This document shows, piece by piece, positions 42,833 to 52,685 of a stretch of 64,000 nt of DNA. The stretch covers positions 1 through 64,000 of the forward strand of contig CAJTLR010000017.1 of assembly GCA_910577185.1 (NCBI GenBank). The letters run 5' to 3'. The notes under the pieces are model-generated. The model was given only the letters and a program-made list of their open reading frames with translations, was not told the origin of the DNA and ran no database searches. The stretch's first letter is position 1, and each line of letters starts with the position of its first letter. Origin of the DNA: an uncultured Acetatifactor sp. GTDB lineage: Bacteria; Bacillota; Clostridia; Lachnospirales; Lachnospiraceae. The translations under genes and the position numbers were made by a program.

Positions 42833-43855
42833 TTATTCTATGGAATCAATGCAGCTTTTTTTCTGGCGCATGGAAGTGTGAACATAGAAATCCATGGTGG
42901 TGCGGGTGGAAGCATGACCCAGAATGGAAGATACGGTTTTGCAGTCAATGCCTTTTTCCAGGCATGCCGTGGCAAAACCATGTCTCATGGCATGAAAATT
43001 GCAATCCTGCATATGACAGTGCTTCAGGATGGTTTTGAATTTTTTCTGAACATTGCGGGGTTCGGTACAAGTTTCCTGACCTGTGAGCAGGTACCGGTTT
43101 TTGGCGGTTTTCATTTCTGCCAAAGGCGCTATCAGATACTGGGGGATGGGAATTTCCCTTGCGGAAGAGTGTGACTTTGGTGTCCGGATATACAGGATTG
43201 TCCTGGGCTGGCCCGGGGAGGTGTCGGGATTTGAAATGCGGGATATGGTTCTTTTAATCCGTATGGTATTTGTGGAAAAATCGATATCCTCCCATTTCAG
43301 GCCGCACAATTCCCCGATACGCATCCCTGTGCCGCGGCACAGAAGAATTCCCAGGGAAAAAACCGTGTTTTTTTCCAGAAGATAATCCTTCATACGATTG
43401 CTGTCCTGGACGGTGAGAACCTTTGATTCCGGACGGTGCCAGTTAATGGAGCAGCATCCCAGCAGTTCCCGGGGGACCAGTTCCGTCTGGACGCCGAACT
43501 TTATAATGGTTTTGAAGGTGATCAGGGCTGAGTGGACGGTGCTGCCGGCCAGCCCCCTTCCCCGGATATTTTCCACAAATGCAAGGATCGTGTTTTCGTC
43601 CAGTTCTGCCGGGCACATGGAGCCGAAAAAAGGAAGAATGTATTTCCTGACGCAGTAATGGTAACCGGACCAGGTGCTTCTCTTGATGGTGCCGTGGCGT
43701 TCGGCAAGCCAGTCCGCACATAGTTTCTCCATGGTGTTTCCGGGAATGTTATTTCCTGCGGCACAGGGGAACGGCTGGGAGGGGAGAGGACCCATCTCCT
43801 CCAGTACGGCTTTCGGGAATTGCTGCTCTTTAAGTTTTTTCTCTGTGTTTTTCAT
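42833..43855 (-). CDS. Tyrosine recombinase/integrase
   Basis: 340 residues from ATG 43855, with AAGGAGG thirteen bases upstream (a longer than usual distance). It has the core-binding domain SAM-like (TWSGYHYCVRKYI, AGSTVHSALITFK) and the catalytic domain with R in GTGMRIGELCGLKW, HxxR in HAMRHGFAT, LGHAST and the nucleophile Tyr in MDFYVHT. The chromosomal-phage-type Int. No excisionase, phage or conjugation genes are adjacent and no att repeat is visible here, so this is an orphan or the residue of an element, or a housekeeping-like inversion enzyme. Confidence 0.9.
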   Translation of the reverse strand: MKNTEKKLKEQQFPKAVLEEMGPLPSQPFPCAAGNNIPGNTMEKLCADWLAERHGTIKRSTWSGYHYCVRKYILPFFGSMCPAELDENTILAFVENIRGRGLAGSTVHSALITFKTIIKFGVQTELVPRELLGCCSINWHRPESKVLTVQDSNRMKDYLLEKNTVFSLGILLCRGTGMRIGELCGLKWEDIDFSTNTIRIKRTISRISNPDTSPGQPRTILYIRTPKSHSSAREIPIPQYLIAPLAEMKTAKNRYLLTGQETCTEPRNVQKKFKTILKHCHMQDCNFHAMRHGFATACLEKGIDCKTVSSILGHASTRTTMDFYVHTSMRQKKSCIDSIE

Positions 43856-44117
43856 CTTTTGTAAAAATCCTCCTTGTGGAATAAAATTTGTACTTGGTAT
43901 CATAAAAAATCTTGTTGGGAAAGGGAAGAGATGATTTTTTTGTCCGGATGTGATATACTTACGGCAGATTATGCAGAATGCAGCCCGGGCCGTCCCAAAG
44001 CGGAGGGCGTTAAAGGGGGATGTCCATGGGGGCGGTTTCGCTTTCATACCCGGCTGCCGGAGGTGTGACTGACTCAGGGCGCAGGAAAGAATGTTATCTT
44101 ATGCAGGGGGAAACAGG

Positions 44118-44867
44118 ATGAGAAGATTCATGAAAAAGACAATCATTGCCTTATTGGTATTATCTTTGGGGATTGTGGCGGTGCTTATGGCGTACCGGAT
44201 CTGTGGTGCGGCGGGGGACAGGGATCTTTCCGGAGAGTGGACTGCGCAGCTGGATATGTCAGGACAGGCCGCGGCCATGGCGTATGGGTGGCTTAGGGAT
44301 ATAGAAGCGGTTTCCGTCTCCCTGGAGGAGGTGGAGGCGTGCATGCGAAATTTGAACATTCAGGTGGAAATGACAATGGATGAGACTGACCGTTCGGGGG
44401 GAACCTTCCGCTGCAGTGTTTTGCCGGAAAGTTATGATGCCTGCTATCAGGCAGCTTATGAAGCGTTTGCCGTGAGTTTCCGCGTTCTTGTGGCAGAGAG
44501 ACTCCGTATGGCGGGGCACGGGGAAGGAACAGACGAAGAGGCGGTGGAAGCCTTGATAACCGAGACTTTCGGAATGTCTGCCGTTGCCTATCTGATGAGC
44601 TGCGGTCCGGCTCTGCTGCCGTCATTGGAAGAACTGCAGGCCCGGTATGACGGCAGCGGCACTTATGAAGCCGGGGACGGTATTCTGACCAGACGGTTTG
44701 ATACGGAAGGGGCTGCCGGCACAGTGACGGAGCAGTATATCCGGGAGGGATCCGGCCTGATTCTGCTGGGGGAGACGGAGGATGCCGCTGCCGGCGGTTT
44801 TGCGGAACATTACCCCCTGGTCTTTATGATGAAACAGCCGGAAGAACCGGAAAATAACATAAAATGA
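44118..44867 (+). CDS. Uncharacterised membrane-anchored protein
   Basis: 249 residues from ATG 44118 (MRRFMKK, then a hydrophobic segment about residues 7-28). The extracytoplasmic part, DLSGEWTAQLDMS and after, is acidic and contains no motif I know. There is a cysteine directly behind the hydrophobic segment (YRICGAAG), but it does not match a lipobox. It sits 71 bp before a carboxypeptidase gene on the same strand; a shared role at the cell wall is only a guess. Confidence 0.7.
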   Translation: MRRFMKKTIIALLVLSLGIVAVLMAYRICGAAGDRDLSGEWTAQLDMSGQAAAMAYGWLRDIEAVSVSLEEVEACMRNLNIQVEMTMDETDRSGGTFRCSVLPESYDACYQAAYEAFAVSFRVLVAERLRMAGHGEGTDEEAVEALITETFGMSAVAYLMSCGPALLPSLEELQARYDGSGTYEAGDGILTRRFDTEGAAGTVTEQYIREGSGLILLGETEDAAAGGFAEHYPLVFMMKQPEEPENNIK

Positions 44868-44937
44868 GGAAAAGTATTCCGGGATTTGGGATGGGCCCGG
44901 TCAAAATCAGACGAAAAAATGCGGGAAGGGAGAACTC

Positions 44938-46386
44938 ATGAAAGCAATTCTGCAGAAAATAAGTTTCCTGATACTATGTGCGCTTTTATTATGCGCCGTT
45001 TTGCCCGGCAGGGCGGCAGCGGGATTTGAGATTCCCGGAACCTGCCAGGTGCAGACGGAATCCGGAGTTTCATACACGGTAAAAACACTGGATCATGAAT
45101 ATGGCGGCAATACCTATCTTTCCCTGCGGGATCTGGCCGTGGTTCTCACAGATACGGAGAAGGCTTTTTCCCTGGAAATTACGAAAAATGCTGTCTTACT
45201 GAATCCGGGGGAGGTCTATACTGCCGTGGGAGGAGAAAACGATCTCTGGGAAGATGACGAAATGCCGAATGTCAATCTTCGGAGAAACGAACTGAAGCTG
45301 GGCGGAGAGCCGGTAAATTACTATACCATAATTATGATGCAGCCCTCCGGCTATTATGATTGCTTTATGATGGCCGCAGACCTGGCCATGATTCTGGATA
45401 TGGAAATCAAGGTTCCCGCCGACGGATTCCTGGAGATTCATACGCAGAAGCCCTTTCGCATGACACCTGCCGAACTGGAGCAGGCAGGGTATTTTTGCGG
45501 GGTCAATGGTGTGGTGGTGGGAGATGCCACTACCGGAGAAATTTATTACCAATATCAGTCCGGTTTGCCCTGGCCAATCGCCAGTACCACCAAGCTGATG
45601 ACTTGTCTGCTGACCATGGATGCCATGGCGGCGGGGCAGGTAAGCCCGGAGGATCTGGTCACTGTGTCCGAGGGGGCCCGGCTGCTTTCCGTCTCCTCCG
45701 ACGGAGTCATACCGCTCACGGCGGGGGACCGGATTCCGGTGAAGGACCTTCTTTTGGGTGCCCTTCTTCCTTCCAGCAACGAGTGCGCCCTGTGTCTGGC
45801 GGAAGCGGTGGCGGGTTCCGAGGAAAACTTCGTGGGCATGATGAACAGGAAAGCAGCGGAGCTGGGGCTTTCCCAGGCGGTCTTTTTCAACAGCCACGGC
45901 CTGCCGGTTTACACACAGGGCCCGGTTCCGGCAAAGCTCCAGAACCGCATGAGCGCGCAGGACATGTTCCGGATGGTCTCTCATCTGCTGAACGTTTATC
46001 CCCGGGTTACGGAAATCACGTCCCTTAAGTCTGCCGATCTGGAGTCTCTTGGTCTGGAAGTGCGCAACAGCAATCCGCTTTTGTACAATCTGCCGGAAGT
46101 TACGGGATTAAAGACCGGAACCACCAATAAAGCGGGAGCCTGTCTGGTGACATCCCTCACGGCGGACGACGGAAACCTGGAACATGATCTGGTGGTTGTG
46201 GTTCTGGGCGCCGAGGATTCCGTGGAGAGAGCCCGGGTATCGGGACTGTTGGCCGGATATGCCCTGGATGCCTTTTGGGAAGGCAGAGGAGATATGGGGA
46301 CCGGGACGGGGCTAAATTCCGGAGAGCTGCCGGTACATGCCGAGGCGGCAGTGGACTGGATTCTGAAGACGGCGGGGAAGTACTGA
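44938..46386 (+). CDS. D-alanyl-D-alanine carboxypeptidase (peptidase S11) with N-terminal beta domain
   Basis: 482 residues, ATG after GGAAGGGAGAACTC, with a signal peptide (residues 1-28, VLPGRAAAG). Residues about 40-170 resemble the copper-amine-oxidase N-terminal-like wall domain of clostridia (VKTLDHEYGGNTYLSLRDLA). Residues about 190-470 are the peptidase: SxxK in ASTTKLMTCLL, SxN in SSNECAL, and LKTGTTNKAG. It trims the terminal D-alanine from peptidoglycan pentapeptides outside the membrane, like DacF/PBP5. It is the last gene before the T-box promoter of valS. Confidence 0.92.
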   Translation: MKAILQKISFLILCALLLCAVLPGRAAAGFEIPGTCQVQTESGVSYTVKTLDHEYGGNTYLSLRDLAVVLTDTEKAFSLEITKNAVLLNPGEVYTAVGGENDLWEDDEMPNVNLRRNELKLGGEPVNYYTIIMMQPSGYYDCFMMAADLAMILDMEIKVPADGFLEIHTQKPFRMTPAELEQAGYFCGVNGVVVGDATTGEIYYQYQSGLPWPIASTTKLMTCLLTMDAMAAGQVSPEDLVTVSEGARLLSVSSDGVIPLTAGDRIPVKDLLLGALLPSSNECALCLAEAVAGSEENFVGMMNRKAAELGLSQAVFFNSHGLPVYTQGPVPAKLQNRMSAQDMFRMVSHLLNVYPRVTEITSLKSADLESLGLEVRNSNPLLYNLPEVTGLKTGTTNKAGACLVTSLTADDGNLEHDLVVVVLGAEDSVERARVSGLLAGYALDAFWEGRGDMGTGTGLNSGELPVHAEAAVDWILKTAGKY

Positions 46387-46430
46387 GATGGGGAAGCGGG
46401 CTTTTTTCGGAAGAAATCATCAATCCACAC

Positions 46431-46459
46431 TTGACAAAATCCGGCCCATACCCTATAGT
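46431..46459 (+). promoter_or_regulatory. SigA promoter of the valS T-box transcript
   Basis: TTGACA (46431-46436), 17 bp, TATAGT (46454-46459), about 20 bp before the T-box leader. Confidence 0.85.
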
Positions 46460-46479
46460 AGGCGTATAGATAAAATGCT

Positions 46480-46753
46480 GTGACAAAGAGGAGTACGTAC
46501 CACCTGCTGCAAGAGAGGGCGGCCGTCCTGCGGGACGCTGAGAGGCTGCTTCAGGGAAGGAGTGCGGAAGGTAGCTTTCGAGCCGGGAACCTGAAGTATG
46601 TGCAGTAGGGTTTCACGGGTTATCCCCGTTATAGGATAGGACTTTTATGGAAGTCGCTTGAGGTGTGCGGGATGCGGATGCATTCTGCCATGAACAAAGG
46701 TGGTACCGCGTTGATGACGCCCTTTGCCGGAATATTCGGCGAAGGGCGTTTTT
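46480..46753 (+). ncRNA. T-box riboswitch of valS, with terminator
   Basis: Stem I begins with GACAAAGAGGAGTACGTACC, where GTA can serve as a valine specifier. The T-box sequence is AAAGGTGGTACCGCG (46696-46710), in which UGGU pairs with the ACCA end of uncharged tRNA-Val (discriminator A). The terminator ACGCCCTTTGCCG/CGGCGAAGGGCG with TTTTT lies at 46717-46753. Uncharged tRNA-Val would prevent termination and let valS be transcribed. Confidence 0.9.
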
Positions 46754-46759
46754 ATGCGC

Positions 46760-46951
46760 AGGCCCGGGCAAAGGAAAATGCCGTAAGAGGTTGCCCGGGG
46801 CGCACGGCAAGCAGAGGAGAAGAGCGTTCCCCTGCTGGATTGCACAGGCCCGGGCAAAGGAAAATGCCGTAAGAGGTTGCCCGGGGCGCACGGCAAGCAG
46901 AGGAGAAGAGCGTTCCCCTGCCGGATTGCACAGCCCCGGCAAAGGAAATAT
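46760..46951. repeat. GCGCAG-family repeat, site 3: 86-bp tandem copies
   Basis: Units at 46760-46845 and 46846-46931, each AGGCCCGGGCAAAGGAAAATGCC and onward to GATTGCAC, almost identical, and a third 20-bp start at 46932. Sub-blocks (GAGGAGAAGAGCGTTCCCCTGC and GATTGC-CAG) match 19473, 36209 and 60051. The array lies between the T-box terminator and the valS ribosome site. Confidence 0.9.
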
Positions 46952-46985
46952 GCTGCCGGCGGCACACAGACAGAGAGGAGAAAGT

Positions 46986-49676
46986 ATGAGCAGAGAACTG
47001 GCAAAGACCTACGACCCCAAGGGGCTGGAGGACAGATTGTATGAGAAGTGGCTGGAGAAAAAATATTTTCATGCAGAGGTGGACCATGACAGAACACCGT
47101 TCACCATTGTGATTCCGCCCCCAAATATTACAGGGCAGCTGCACATGGGCCATGCCCTGGACGATACCATGCAGGATATTATTATCCGTTTTAAGCGGAT
47201 GCAGGGATTTAACGCCCTGTGGCAGCCGGGCACGGATCACGCCTCCATTGCCACTGAGGTGAAGATCACGGAGACCCTGAAAACCCAGGGCATAGACAAG
47301 CATGAACTGGGACGGGAGAAGTTTCTGGAACGGGCCTGGGACTGGAAAAAAGAATACGGCGGGCGCATTATTTCCCAGCTGAAGAAGCTGGGTTCCTCCT
47401 GCGACTGGGACAGGGAAAGATTTACCATGGATGAGGGCTGCAACAGGGCCGTGACGGATGTGTTTGTGAAGATGCACCAGAAAGGCTATGTCTACAAGGG
47501 AGCCCGCATGATCAACTGGTGTCCGGTGTGCAATACATCCATTTCCGACGCGGAAGTGGAATATCAGGAGCAGGCGGGGCATCTGTGGCATATCAAATAT
47601 CCGGTGATGAATGAGGACGGTACTCCCAGTACCACGGAGTTTCTCACCTTTGCCACCACCCGTCCGGAGACCATGCTGGGGGATACGGCTGTGGCCATTC
47701 ACCCGGAGGATGAGCGGTACAGCCATCTCATCGGGAAAAGCGTGATGCTGCCCATTATGAACCGGGTCATTCCCATTGTCACTGATACTTATGTGGACCG
47801 GGAATTCGGAACCGGCGTGGTTAAGATCACGCCGGCCCATGACCCCAATGACTTTGAGGTGGGAAAACGCCATAACCTTCCCGTTGTGAATGTGATGAAT
47901 GACGACGCAACCATAAACGAGAACGGCGGAAAATACTGCGGCATGGAGCGCTATGAGGCCAGAAAGGCCATTGTGGAGGAACTGGAGAAACTGGGCCTGC
48001 TGGTAAAAATAGAGGATTACTCACACAATGTAGGCACCCATGACCGATGCAAGACCACCGTGGAACCCCTGGTGAAGGAACAATGGTTTGTGAAAATGGA
48101 TGAGCTGATCAAGCCCGCGGTGGAAGCCGTGAAAAAGGGTGAGATTGAGCTGGTACCCAGGCGCATGGAAAAAATATACTTTAACTGGACGGACAATATC
48201 CGGGACTGGTGCATCAGCCGCCAGCTATGGTGGGGACACAGGATTCCCGCTTACTACTGTGACGCCTGCGGGGAGACCGTGGTGGAAAAGGCCTGTCCGG
48301 AAGTCTGCCCCAAATGCGGCGGCACGCATTTTACCCAGGATCCCGATACCCTGGACACCTGGTTTTCGTCTGCCCTGTGGCCGTTTGAGACACTGGGCTG
48401 GCCGGAGCAGACCGAGGACCTGAAATATTTCTATCCCACGGATGTGCTGGTCACGGGCTATGACATTATTTTCTTCTGGGTTATCCGGATGATCTTTTCG
48501 GGCTATGAGCACATGGGCGAAAAACCGTTCAAAACAGTACTGTTCCACGGGCTGATCCGGGACAGCCAGGGAAGAAAGATGTCCAAGTCCCTGGGCAACG
48601 GCATTGATCCCCTGGAGATTATCGAAAAATACGGCGCAGATGCCCTGAGACTGACACTGATTACCGGAAACGCACCCGGAAACGACATGCGTTTCTACTA
48701 TGAAAGAGTGGAAAACAGCCGGAATTTCGCCAATAAGGTGTGGAATGCCTCCCGTTTTATCCTGATGAACATGGAAGGCAAGAATGTGGAGGAACCTGCG
48801 GTTTCCCGGCTGGAGCCTGTGGATAAATGGATTCTGTCCAAACGCAACACCCTGGTGAAGGATGTGACCGACAATATGGAAAACTTTGAGCTGGGCATTG
48901 CCGTACAGAAAGTGTATGACTTTATCTGGGATGAATTCTGTGACTGGTATATTGAGATGGTGAAGCCCCGCCTGTATAATTCGGATGATGCCGAAAGCCA
49001 GAACGCGGCGCTGTGGACGCTGAAAACCGTGCTCATTGACGCCCTGAAACTGCTGCATCCTTACATGCCTTTCATTACGGAGGAAATTTTCTGCAGCCTC
49101 CAGGGCGAAGAGGAATCCATCGTGATCAGCAGCTGGCCGGGATATTCCGGGGAATGGAATTTTGAAAAAGAGGAGAAGGACATTGAGACCATCAAGGAAG
49201 CCGTCAGGGGCATCCGCAATGTCCGCAGTGAAATGAATGTGGCGCCGGGCCGCAAGACCAGTATTTTTGTGATCAGTGAAAAGAAAGAGATTCTGGATAC
49301 TTTCACGGAAGGAAAGCTGTTCTTTGCCTCCCTGGCTTACGCCGGCGAGGTTACCATGATTCAGAAGGAAAACGGGAAACTTCCGGATGGCAAGGACGAG
49401 GGTGACATTGCCGGTGACGCGGTTTCCGTGGTAATTCCCGGAGCCACTCTGTACATTCCCTTTGCGGAGCTGGTGGATATCGCCCAGGAGATAGAGCGCC
49501 TGGAGAAAGAGCAGAAGAGGCTTACGGGCGAGCTGGCCCGGGTAAACGGCATGCTCTCCAACGAGAGATTTCTGTCCAAGGCCCCGGAGGCCAAGATTGC
49601 CCAGGAGCGGGAGAAACTTGCAAAATATACCCAGATGATGGAACAGGTGACACAGCGTCTGGAACAGCTGCGATGA
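46986..49676 (+). CDS. valS: Valyl-tRNA synthetase
   Basis: 896 residues from ATG 46986, after GAGAGGAGAAAGT; an in-frame upstream start at 46665 lies inside the T-box and is not used. Seen: PPPNITGQLHMGHALD (HIGH motif as HMGH), the editing CP1 insertion with TTRPETMLGDTAVAI, a zinc-binding CxxC pair (CDACG, CPKCGG), and KMSKSLGN (KMSKS). It ends in a coiled-coil tRNA-binding segment (QEIERLEKEQKRLTG) as expected for ValRS. It charges tRNA-Val in the cytoplasm and is regulated by the T-box. Confidence 0.97.
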   Translation: MSRELAKTYDPKGLEDRLYEKWLEKKYFHAEVDHDRTPFTIVIPPPNITGQLHMGHALDDTMQDIIIRFKRMQGFNALWQPGTDHASIATEVKITETLKTQGIDKHELGREKFLERAWDWKKEYGGRIISQLKKLGSSCDWDRERFTMDEGCNRAVTDVFVKMHQKGYVYKGARMINWCPVCNTSISDAEVEYQEQAGHLWHIKYPVMNEDGTPSTTEFLTFATTRPETMLGDTAVAIHPEDERYSHLIGKSVMLPIMNRVIPIVTDTYVDREFGTGVVKITPAHDPNDFEVGKRHNLPVVNVMNDDATINENGGKYCGMERYEARKAIVEELEKLGLLVKIEDYSHNVGTHDRCKTTVEPLVKEQWFVKMDELIKPAVEAVKKGEIELVPRRMEKIYFNWTDNIRDWCISRQLWWGHRIPAYYCDACGETVVEKACPEVCPKCGGTHFTQDPDTLDTWFSSALWPFETLGWPEQTEDLKYFYPTDVLVTGYDIIFFWVIRMIFSGYEHMGEKPFKTVLFHGLIRDSQGRKMSKSLGNGIDPLEIIEKYGADALRLTLITGNAPGNDMRFYYERVENSRNFANKVWNASRFILMNMEGKNVEEPAVSRLEPVDKWILSKRNTLVKDVTDNMENFELGIAVQKVYDFIWDEFCDWYIEMVKPRLYNSDDAESQNAALWTLKTVLIDALKLLHPYMPFITEEIFCSLQGEEESIVISSWPGYSGEWNFEKEEKDIETIKEAVRGIRNVRSEMNVAPGRKTSIFVISEKKEILDTFTEGKLFFASLAYAGEVTMIQKENGKLPDGKDEGDIAGDAVSVVIPGATLYIPFAELVDIAQEIERLEKEQKRLTGELARVNGMLSNERFLSKAPEAKIAQEREKLAKYTQMMEQVTQRLEQLR

Positions 49677-49731
49677 AAGGCATCCGGGAAACCTGCCGAC
49701 GCACGGGCAGGTACGGCGCCAGGCCATTTCA

Positions 49732-51360
49732 ATGACCTGGCGCATGATTTACGGGAATAAAGCGAAAGGAATGGCAGAAGATATGGGTTGGAATGGAGAA
49801 AATGCAGCGGAGGGGCTCTGCAGTCTGGGAAACTGGGTGGTAAGGGTTGTGGGAAGCCTGATTTTTCTGATGCTTACATGGTATGCTTTCCGGTATACAC
49901 AGTATATCTGGCCGGGAGCTTACCCGGAAACCCCGGAACTGAAAGCGGATTCACTGCCACTCAATCTTTTGTGCGCGGCTGCTGCGGCAGGCCTGCTGGC
50001 ATTTCTGATGTTTTTGGAAAGACGCCTGGACAGAAAAATACAGCTTGTGATCTGCCGGGGATCCGGGGTGATAATGCTTTTGTGGATCGCCGTAAGCGTC
50101 TGGTGGATTCACTCGTCGTCCCATGTGCCTGTGGGGGACCAGGCGTTTATCTACGGCGGGGCATCCTATTTTATGGATGATTTTTATGATTTCCTGAAGG
50201 TAGGAGGGTACTGTGACATGTACCCCTACCAGCTGGGACTAATCGCACTCTGTGAGCTTTTTTTCAGGATAGTGGGACCCTTTAACTATTATGCCTTTGA
50301 GATTCTGTGCATGCTTCTGGCGGTGGGAAGCGCCTGGTGCGGGTACGGGATTCTGGCAGAGATCAGGGGGGAGTCCATTGTCATGGCAGGGTACAACATT
50401 CTGATGATGGGCTGCCTTCCGCTGATGTTCTATACGCCATGGGTATACGGCGACATTCCCAGTATATTTTTTGCCCTGCTGGCTGCCTGGATGCTGCTGC
50501 GCTACGGCAGAAGGGGGAAGCTGCGGTATCTGGTAATTTTGGTTTTCGCTCTGGTTCTGGCCATGCTGGTGCGCAAAAATTCGGCGATTCTGCTGATGGC
50601 GGCAGGAATAGCCATATTTCTGTATGCCCTGCGCTGGAAGGATATCAAGATTCTGGTGGCATTTGGCCTGGCTGTGGTGCTGGCCGCTGCGTCCTACGGC
50701 GCCATATATAAAATGTATGAAGTCCGCTCCGGTTATGAACATTCGGAAGGGACGCCTTTTATTGTCTGGCTTGCCATGGGCTCCCAGGAAATCAACGGAA
50801 CCTACGGATGGGACAATAATTACTACAAAGTCTACTATTATGAGTCGGGCTGTGACAAGGAAGCGACGGCGGAGGACGCGGGAAATATTTTCAGGGAACG
50901 CATGGAATATTTTGCGCGGAATCCGTCGTATGCAGTGTTTTTTTATAAACGCAAAATTATGTCCCAGTGGCAGCTGCCCACCTACCAGGCTCTGTATTTT
51001 AATGCGGAAAAGCCGGAAAAGGAAGGTGGCCCGGAGGAAGGTTCCCTGGCGGCAAAGCTCAATGACGCATATTATGAAAGATTTCTGGCGTTCTGTGACA
51101 GATGGCAGTCGGTGGTCTACCTGGGGATGCTGTGTTATTTCCTGCTGGCGGTGAAGAGGGACAGCAATATCCTGCAGCATATCCTGGCCATCACCATAAT
51201 CGGGGGATTTCTGTACAGTGTCATTTCCGAGGCCAAGGCCAGATATATTTTTCCTTATTATGTGATGATGTTTCCCTTTGCGGTATACGGTTACCAGCAG
51301 GCGGTGAGCCTGGCGGGGGCGTTTATCCGCAAAAAACGAGGTGAAAACAATTGGAAATAA
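49732..51360 (+). CDS. Polytopic membrane protein, GT-C glycosyltransferase-like
   Basis: 542 residues; the start may instead be at 49771 or 49783, since no candidate has a strong ribosome site. About ten to twelve membrane segments. The first outer loop has HVPVGDQAFIYGGASY (an acidic residue after the second helix, as in GT-C mannosyltransferases) and a large outer loop (about 325-430) with YYKVYYYESG. It would use a lipid-linked sugar on the outer face. Its end overlaps folC by 10 bp, an odd insertion between valS and folC, which are neighbours in many Firmicutes. Confidence 0.65.
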   Translation: MTWRMIYGNKAKGMAEDMGWNGENAAEGLCSLGNWVVRVVGSLIFLMLTWYAFRYTQYIWPGAYPETPELKADSLPLNLLCAAAAAGLLAFLMFLERRLDRKIQLVICRGSGVIMLLWIAVSVWWIHSSSHVPVGDQAFIYGGASYFMDDFYDFLKVGGYCDMYPYQLGLIALCELFFRIVGPFNYYAFEILCMLLAVGSAWCGYGILAEIRGESIVMAGYNILMMGCLPLMFYTPWVYGDIPSIFFALLAAWMLLRYGRRGKLRYLVILVFALVLAMLVRKNSAILLMAAGIAIFLYALRWKDIKILVAFGLAVVLAAASYGAIYKMYEVRSGYEHSEGTPFIVWLAMGSQEINGTYGWDNNYYKVYYYESGCDKEATAEDAGNIFRERMEYFARNPSYAVFFYKRKIMSQWQLPTYQALYFNAEKPEKEGGPEEGSLAAKLNDAYYERFLAFCDRWQSVVYLGMLCYFLLAVKRDSNILQHILAITIIGGFLYSVISEAKARYIFPYYVMMFPFAVYGYQQAVSLAGAFIRKKRGENNWK

Positions 51361-52685
51361 AAAAACGCCAGATCTCCACATACCGGGAGGCCTGCGAATA
51401 CATCAATGACATACCGCGGTTCACATCCAAGAATACAATGGAAGACACAAGGGCTTTTCTGCACCGGCTGGGGGATCCGGACAGGAGTATGCGCATTCTG
51501 CATGTGGCAGGCACCAACGGGAAAGGGTCCGTGTGCGCTTATCTGCGCAGTATTCTGGAAGCTGCCGGGTACCGGACGGCGCTGTTTACCTCGCCCCACC
51601 TGGTGGACATCAGGGAGCGTTTTACGGCAGAGGGAGAGATGATTTCCCGGGAGGAATTTTTAAGGATTTTTCTTTATATTTATCATTTGCTGGACTGGGA
51701 TGCCCTGGGGCAGGGGCGGGAGGATGCCTATCATCCCACCTATTTTGAATATCTTTTTCTGATTTCCATGGTATGGTTTGGGGACAAAAAGCCTGATTTC
51801 TGTATACTGGAAACTGGGGTGGGGGGAAGGCTTGATGCCACAAACACGGTTTTAAAAAAGGAAATAGCCGTTATTACACATATCGGCCTGGATCATGTGG
51901 AATATCTGGGCAACACGGTGGGGAAGATTGCCTTTGAAAAAGCGGGAATCATGCAAAAGGGTGCCCCGGTGGTTTACTGGGATACCTGCCCGGAAACCAC
52001 GGCCGTATTTGAGGGGTGTGCGGGGAAACTTGGAATTTCCGCATATTCCGTGTCGGAAAATGACTATTCTTTTTCAAATTTTAAGAGAAAAACCATTGAT
52101 TTTTGCGTAAGCACTGGGTATTATAAATGTATTACGCTTAAGCTGAATACCATTGCGGCATATCAGATGGAAAACTGTGCCCTGGCCATACGCGCCATCG
52201 AAGTGCTGGACCAGGGAAAGACCGTCACTGCGGAACATATCCGCAGGGGAGTGGAGAACTTTTTCTGGGCGGGACGCATGGAGGAACTGCTCCCGGAAGT
52301 GTATGTGGACGGCGCCCACAATATAGATGGCATCCGTGCCTTTCTGGAGACTGTTGCCCGGGATGGACATCAGGGGACCAGAACCCTGCTGTTTGGCGTG
52401 GCAAAGGATAAAGGATATGGGCGCATGGCAGAGAAGCTTGCGGAATCAGGTCTCTTTCAGAAGGCGGCAGCCACCCATGTGGAGGGCTGTCATGTTATGG
52501 ATATGGGGAGACTGGCAGAGATTTTCGGGAGAAATTCCGGCTGCGCGCCGGAGGAATATGAGAGTGCCGCGGATGCTTTCCGCACCCTGATGAAAGAGCG
52601 GAAGGCAGGGGAGCGCATTTATGTTGTTGGAAGTCTGTATTTGGTTGGAGAAATAAAGGAGCTGCTTTGTTATGATAAATTTTGA
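51351..52685 (+). CDS. folC: Folylpolyglutamate/dihydrofolate synthase
   Basis: 444 residues from TTG 51351, with CGAGGTG upstream. P-loop GTNGKGSV (about residue 50) binds ATP; SPHLVDIRERF and HIGLDHVEYLG (with DH at the metal site) follow, then HNIDGIRAF (the DGAHN-type HN), all FolC landmarks. It adds glutamates to folate, and in some species converts dihydropteroate to dihydrofolate, in the cytoplasm. It overlaps the membrane protein gene before and a small gene after. Confidence 0.95.
   Translation: MEIKKRQISTYREACEYINDIPRFTSKNTMEDTRAFLHRLGDPDRSMRILHVAGTNGKGSVCAYLRSILEAAGYRTALFTSPHLVDIRERFTAEGEMISREEFLRIFLYIYHLLDWDALGQGREDAYHPTYFEYLFLISMVWFGDKKPDFCILETGVGGRLDATNTVLKKEIAVITHIGLDHVEYLGNTVGKIAFEKAGIMQKGAPVVYWDTCPETTAVFEGCAGKLGISAYSVSENDYSFSNFKRKTIDFCVSTGYYKCITLKLNTIAAYQMENCALAIRAIEVLDQGKTVTAEHIRRGVENFFWAGRMEELLPEVYVDGAHNIDGIRAFLETVARDGHQGTRTLLFGVAKDKGYGRMAEKLAESGLFQKAAATHVEGCHVMDMGRLAEIFGRNSGCAPEEYESAADAFRTLMKERKAGERIYVVGSLYLVGEIKELLCYDKF

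Noticed and set aside
43855..44047. Longer integrase start upstream of 43855
   Set aside because: The extra 64 residues are Pro/Phe-rich and unlike integrase N-termini, and AAGGAGG lies between this start and 43855.
46665..46985. In-frame upstream extension of valS
   Set aside because: It runs through the T-box and the tandem repeats, has no ribosome site, and ValRS proteins normally start near MSRELAKTYDP.
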